Source of the DNA: a bacterium
GTDB taxonomy: Bacteria > Patescibacteriota > Patescibacteriia > Patescibacteriales > GWE2-39-37
Reading direction: 5' to 3'
Length of the DNA: 15,535 nt
Assembly: GCA_021786695.1 (NCBI GenBank)
Contig: JAJYMT010000036.1
Location: 1-15,535, forward strand
Every line of letters starts with the position of its first letter. Position 1 is the first letter of the stretch. The position numbers and the translations under genes were made by a program. Under the pieces are notes generated by a model, which was not told the origin of the DNA, did no database searches, and saw only the letters and a program-made list of their open reading frames with translations. Positions 14,290 through 15,535 of this stretch are shown here, in pieces.

Positions 14290-15535
14290 CTACTCTATCT
14301 CGAAGGCGGCGCTGTAAGTTATCCGTGATACGTCGCCGGTGACGCGGATATCGGTCCGTTGCCTGTTGACATTCGGCACGGTGATGATTTTCGAAAAGCG
14401 CCCCGCGCTGTCGGCCTGGGCGTAAAAGATCGAACCGGCGAAACTGATGGTCACCTGTTCGTTGGCGCCGAAGCCGGTGCCGGTCAAACCGATCAGCGAA
14501 TTGGCGGCGGCGCGATTACGGTCAAGATGGAGCGACAATCCCTCGCGCACCGGCTCGATCGGATCTTCGCTTTGCGCGCGGGAGGCGACCAGGCGCAGAT
14601 TCTCGTCCAGCACCAGGATGGCGGAATTATTGAAGACCACCACCCGCTGTCCGTTATCCGTGTCCGCGACTTTCAGGCCCATCGCCCAGCCGCCGTCACC
14701 GAATTTGGAAGTGGTATAAACCCAGGTAAGCGGCTTGAAATAATTCTTATCAATCTTCACCACACCGATACCGTCGGAAAAATACAGGTGGTCATCGCCA
14801 CGGATGCCGGCGACATCGTAGCCGATATTGGAAATATGCCTGAAGGTCTTGGTGGTAAAGGAATCAAAGTCGATCTGCCTCAATTCACGGTCGTCCACCA
14901 GATAGAGTTTGGTCTCCTCGTCATCATTGAAGGCCTTGCGATTGTGGGAATCCAGAGCGAAGACCTCCGACCGCGAAATGCTGTACTCGTCAAAATTGTT
15001 GAAAGTCGCGAAGACGTTGCGGTTCGGCGAATTGAATAAAGTGAACAGATCGTTTTCCAAATTAAAAATGAAGGCGCCTTGCGGGCTCAAGATCAGATTG
15101 TACGGATTCTGCACCGAGAGCGGATAGAGATCAATCCGTTCAAGCGCCGGCGTCCAGAGCTTGAGGCCCCCAGAGCCGATAGTCACGACGCGATCTTTGG
15201 CGATCACCACGCCGGAAAACCAATCGCCGAGCGTCACTTCGTTCGCCTGCTTGACCAGGGATGGATTGTAAAAATCACTGATCCTATACTTGTAAAGGTT
15301 GCGGCCGTCCACCAGGTAGGCGTAAAGTTCGCCGTTCTCTTCGCTCAGAGCCGGATCACCTAATGAACCGCCTGCATTGCTATTAATCACGGTGGCGGTG
15401 CGGTTCAGGGCGCTGCCGTCGAGTTTGAAAATTTCTAATTTTCCCTGGTTGGTGCTGGCGACGACCAACTGACCCCTGAAAGAGACGGCGTCACCCGACC
15501 GGTAGGACTTATCCTGGCCGATGACGCGCGGAACA
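14290..15535 (-). CDS. Surface protein, propeller-like with C-terminal Ig-like domain, 5' end outside window
   Basis: Only the C-terminal 414 residues are visible. The frame is open to the window edge, so the TTG at 15468 is probably internal rather than the true start. The main part has repeated beta-strand blocks of the kind LVVASTNQGKLEIFKLDGS, GELYAYLVDGRNLYKYRISD and TKLYLVDDRELRQIDFDSF, spaced like blades of a WD40/YVTN-type propeller, but I cannot assign a family. The last 65 or so residues (SLIGLTGTGFGANEQVTISF onward, ending in SAAFEIE) form an Ig-like IPT-type domain like those in the next gene. It is probably exported and co-transcribed with the 846-residue protein. No active-site motif is visible. 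Confidence 0.75.
   Translation of the reverse strand, partial: VPRVIGQDKSYRSGDAVSFRGQLVVASTNQGKLEIFKLDGSALNRTATVINSNAGGSLGDPALSEENGELYAYLVDGRNLYKYRISDFYNPSLVKQANEVTLGDWFSGVVIAKDRVVTIGSGGLKLWTPALERIDLYPLSVQNPYNLILSPQGAFIFNLENDLFTLFNSPNRNVFATFNNFDEYSISRSEVFALDSHNRKAFNDDEETKLYLVDDRELRQIDFDSFTTKTFRHISNIGYDVAGIRGDDHLYFSDGIGVVKIDKNYFKPLTWVYTTSKFGDGGWAMGLKVADTDNGQRVVVFNNSAILVLDENLRLVASRAQSEDPIEPVREGLSLHLDRNRAAANSLIGLTGTGFGANEQVTISFAGSIFYAQADSAGRFSKIITVPNVNRQRTDIRVTGDVSRITYSAAFEIE

Noticed and set aside
14290..15468. Complete gene starting at TTG 15468
   Set aside because: The frame stays open to the window edge with surface-protein-like sequence, and no export signal follows the TTG, so the gene most likely begins outside the window.

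Overview
The window reads as a chromosomal segment of an uncultivated Patescibacteria (Candidate Phyla Radiation) bacterium, probably Parcubacteria-like. The signs are a compact dcw cluster with an N-terminally shortened MurF, a shortened TsaB, very large multidomain surface proteins, few clear Shine-Dalgarno sites, and ordinary stop use (TGA ends ftsI and the giant surface gene, so UGA is not recoded). I infer lineage from gene style only; no rRNA or tRNA is present. Every gene I can support lies on the minus strand, so transcription runs from high to low coordinates. Long plus-strand open frames are GC-rich shadows.

Region 1 (15535 to about 10300) is a cell-surface block. It holds the C-terminal part of a propeller-like secreted protein (5' end outside the window), an 846-residue secreted protein with a carbohydrate-binding-like domain followed by IPT/TIG-like Ig domains, and a GT4 glycosyltransferase. 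It ends at a strong rho-independent terminator.

Region 2 (about 10300 to 5645) starts with an extended -10 promoter. It encodes a 1351-residue membrane-anchored mosaic protein (discoidin-like, six Kelch repeats, a FISUMP domain, GYAW/GWI repeats, PKD-like domain), then a shortened tsaB, and closes with a second terminator.

Region 3 (5600 to 1) is the division and cell-wall cluster. A near-consensus sigma-70 promoter surrounded by helically phased MraZ boxes drives a leader of about 390 nt rich in hairpins, then mraZ, a small ORF, rsmH, an ftsL-like gene, ftsI and murF (3' end outside the window).

The most interesting non-coding signals are these. (a) Two copies of a 28-bp palindrome with an 11-6-11 layout, resembling dif/Xer sites, sit in the same orientation about 5.2 kb apart, around region 2. 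(b) Different period-7 tandem repeats lie just 3' of stop codons at four gene junctions. (c) A 97-bp palindromic element between mraZ and rsmH is translatable in frame. (d) The mraZ leader is long and structured. (e) Base composition changes within the giant surface gene, which suggests it was assembled from parts.
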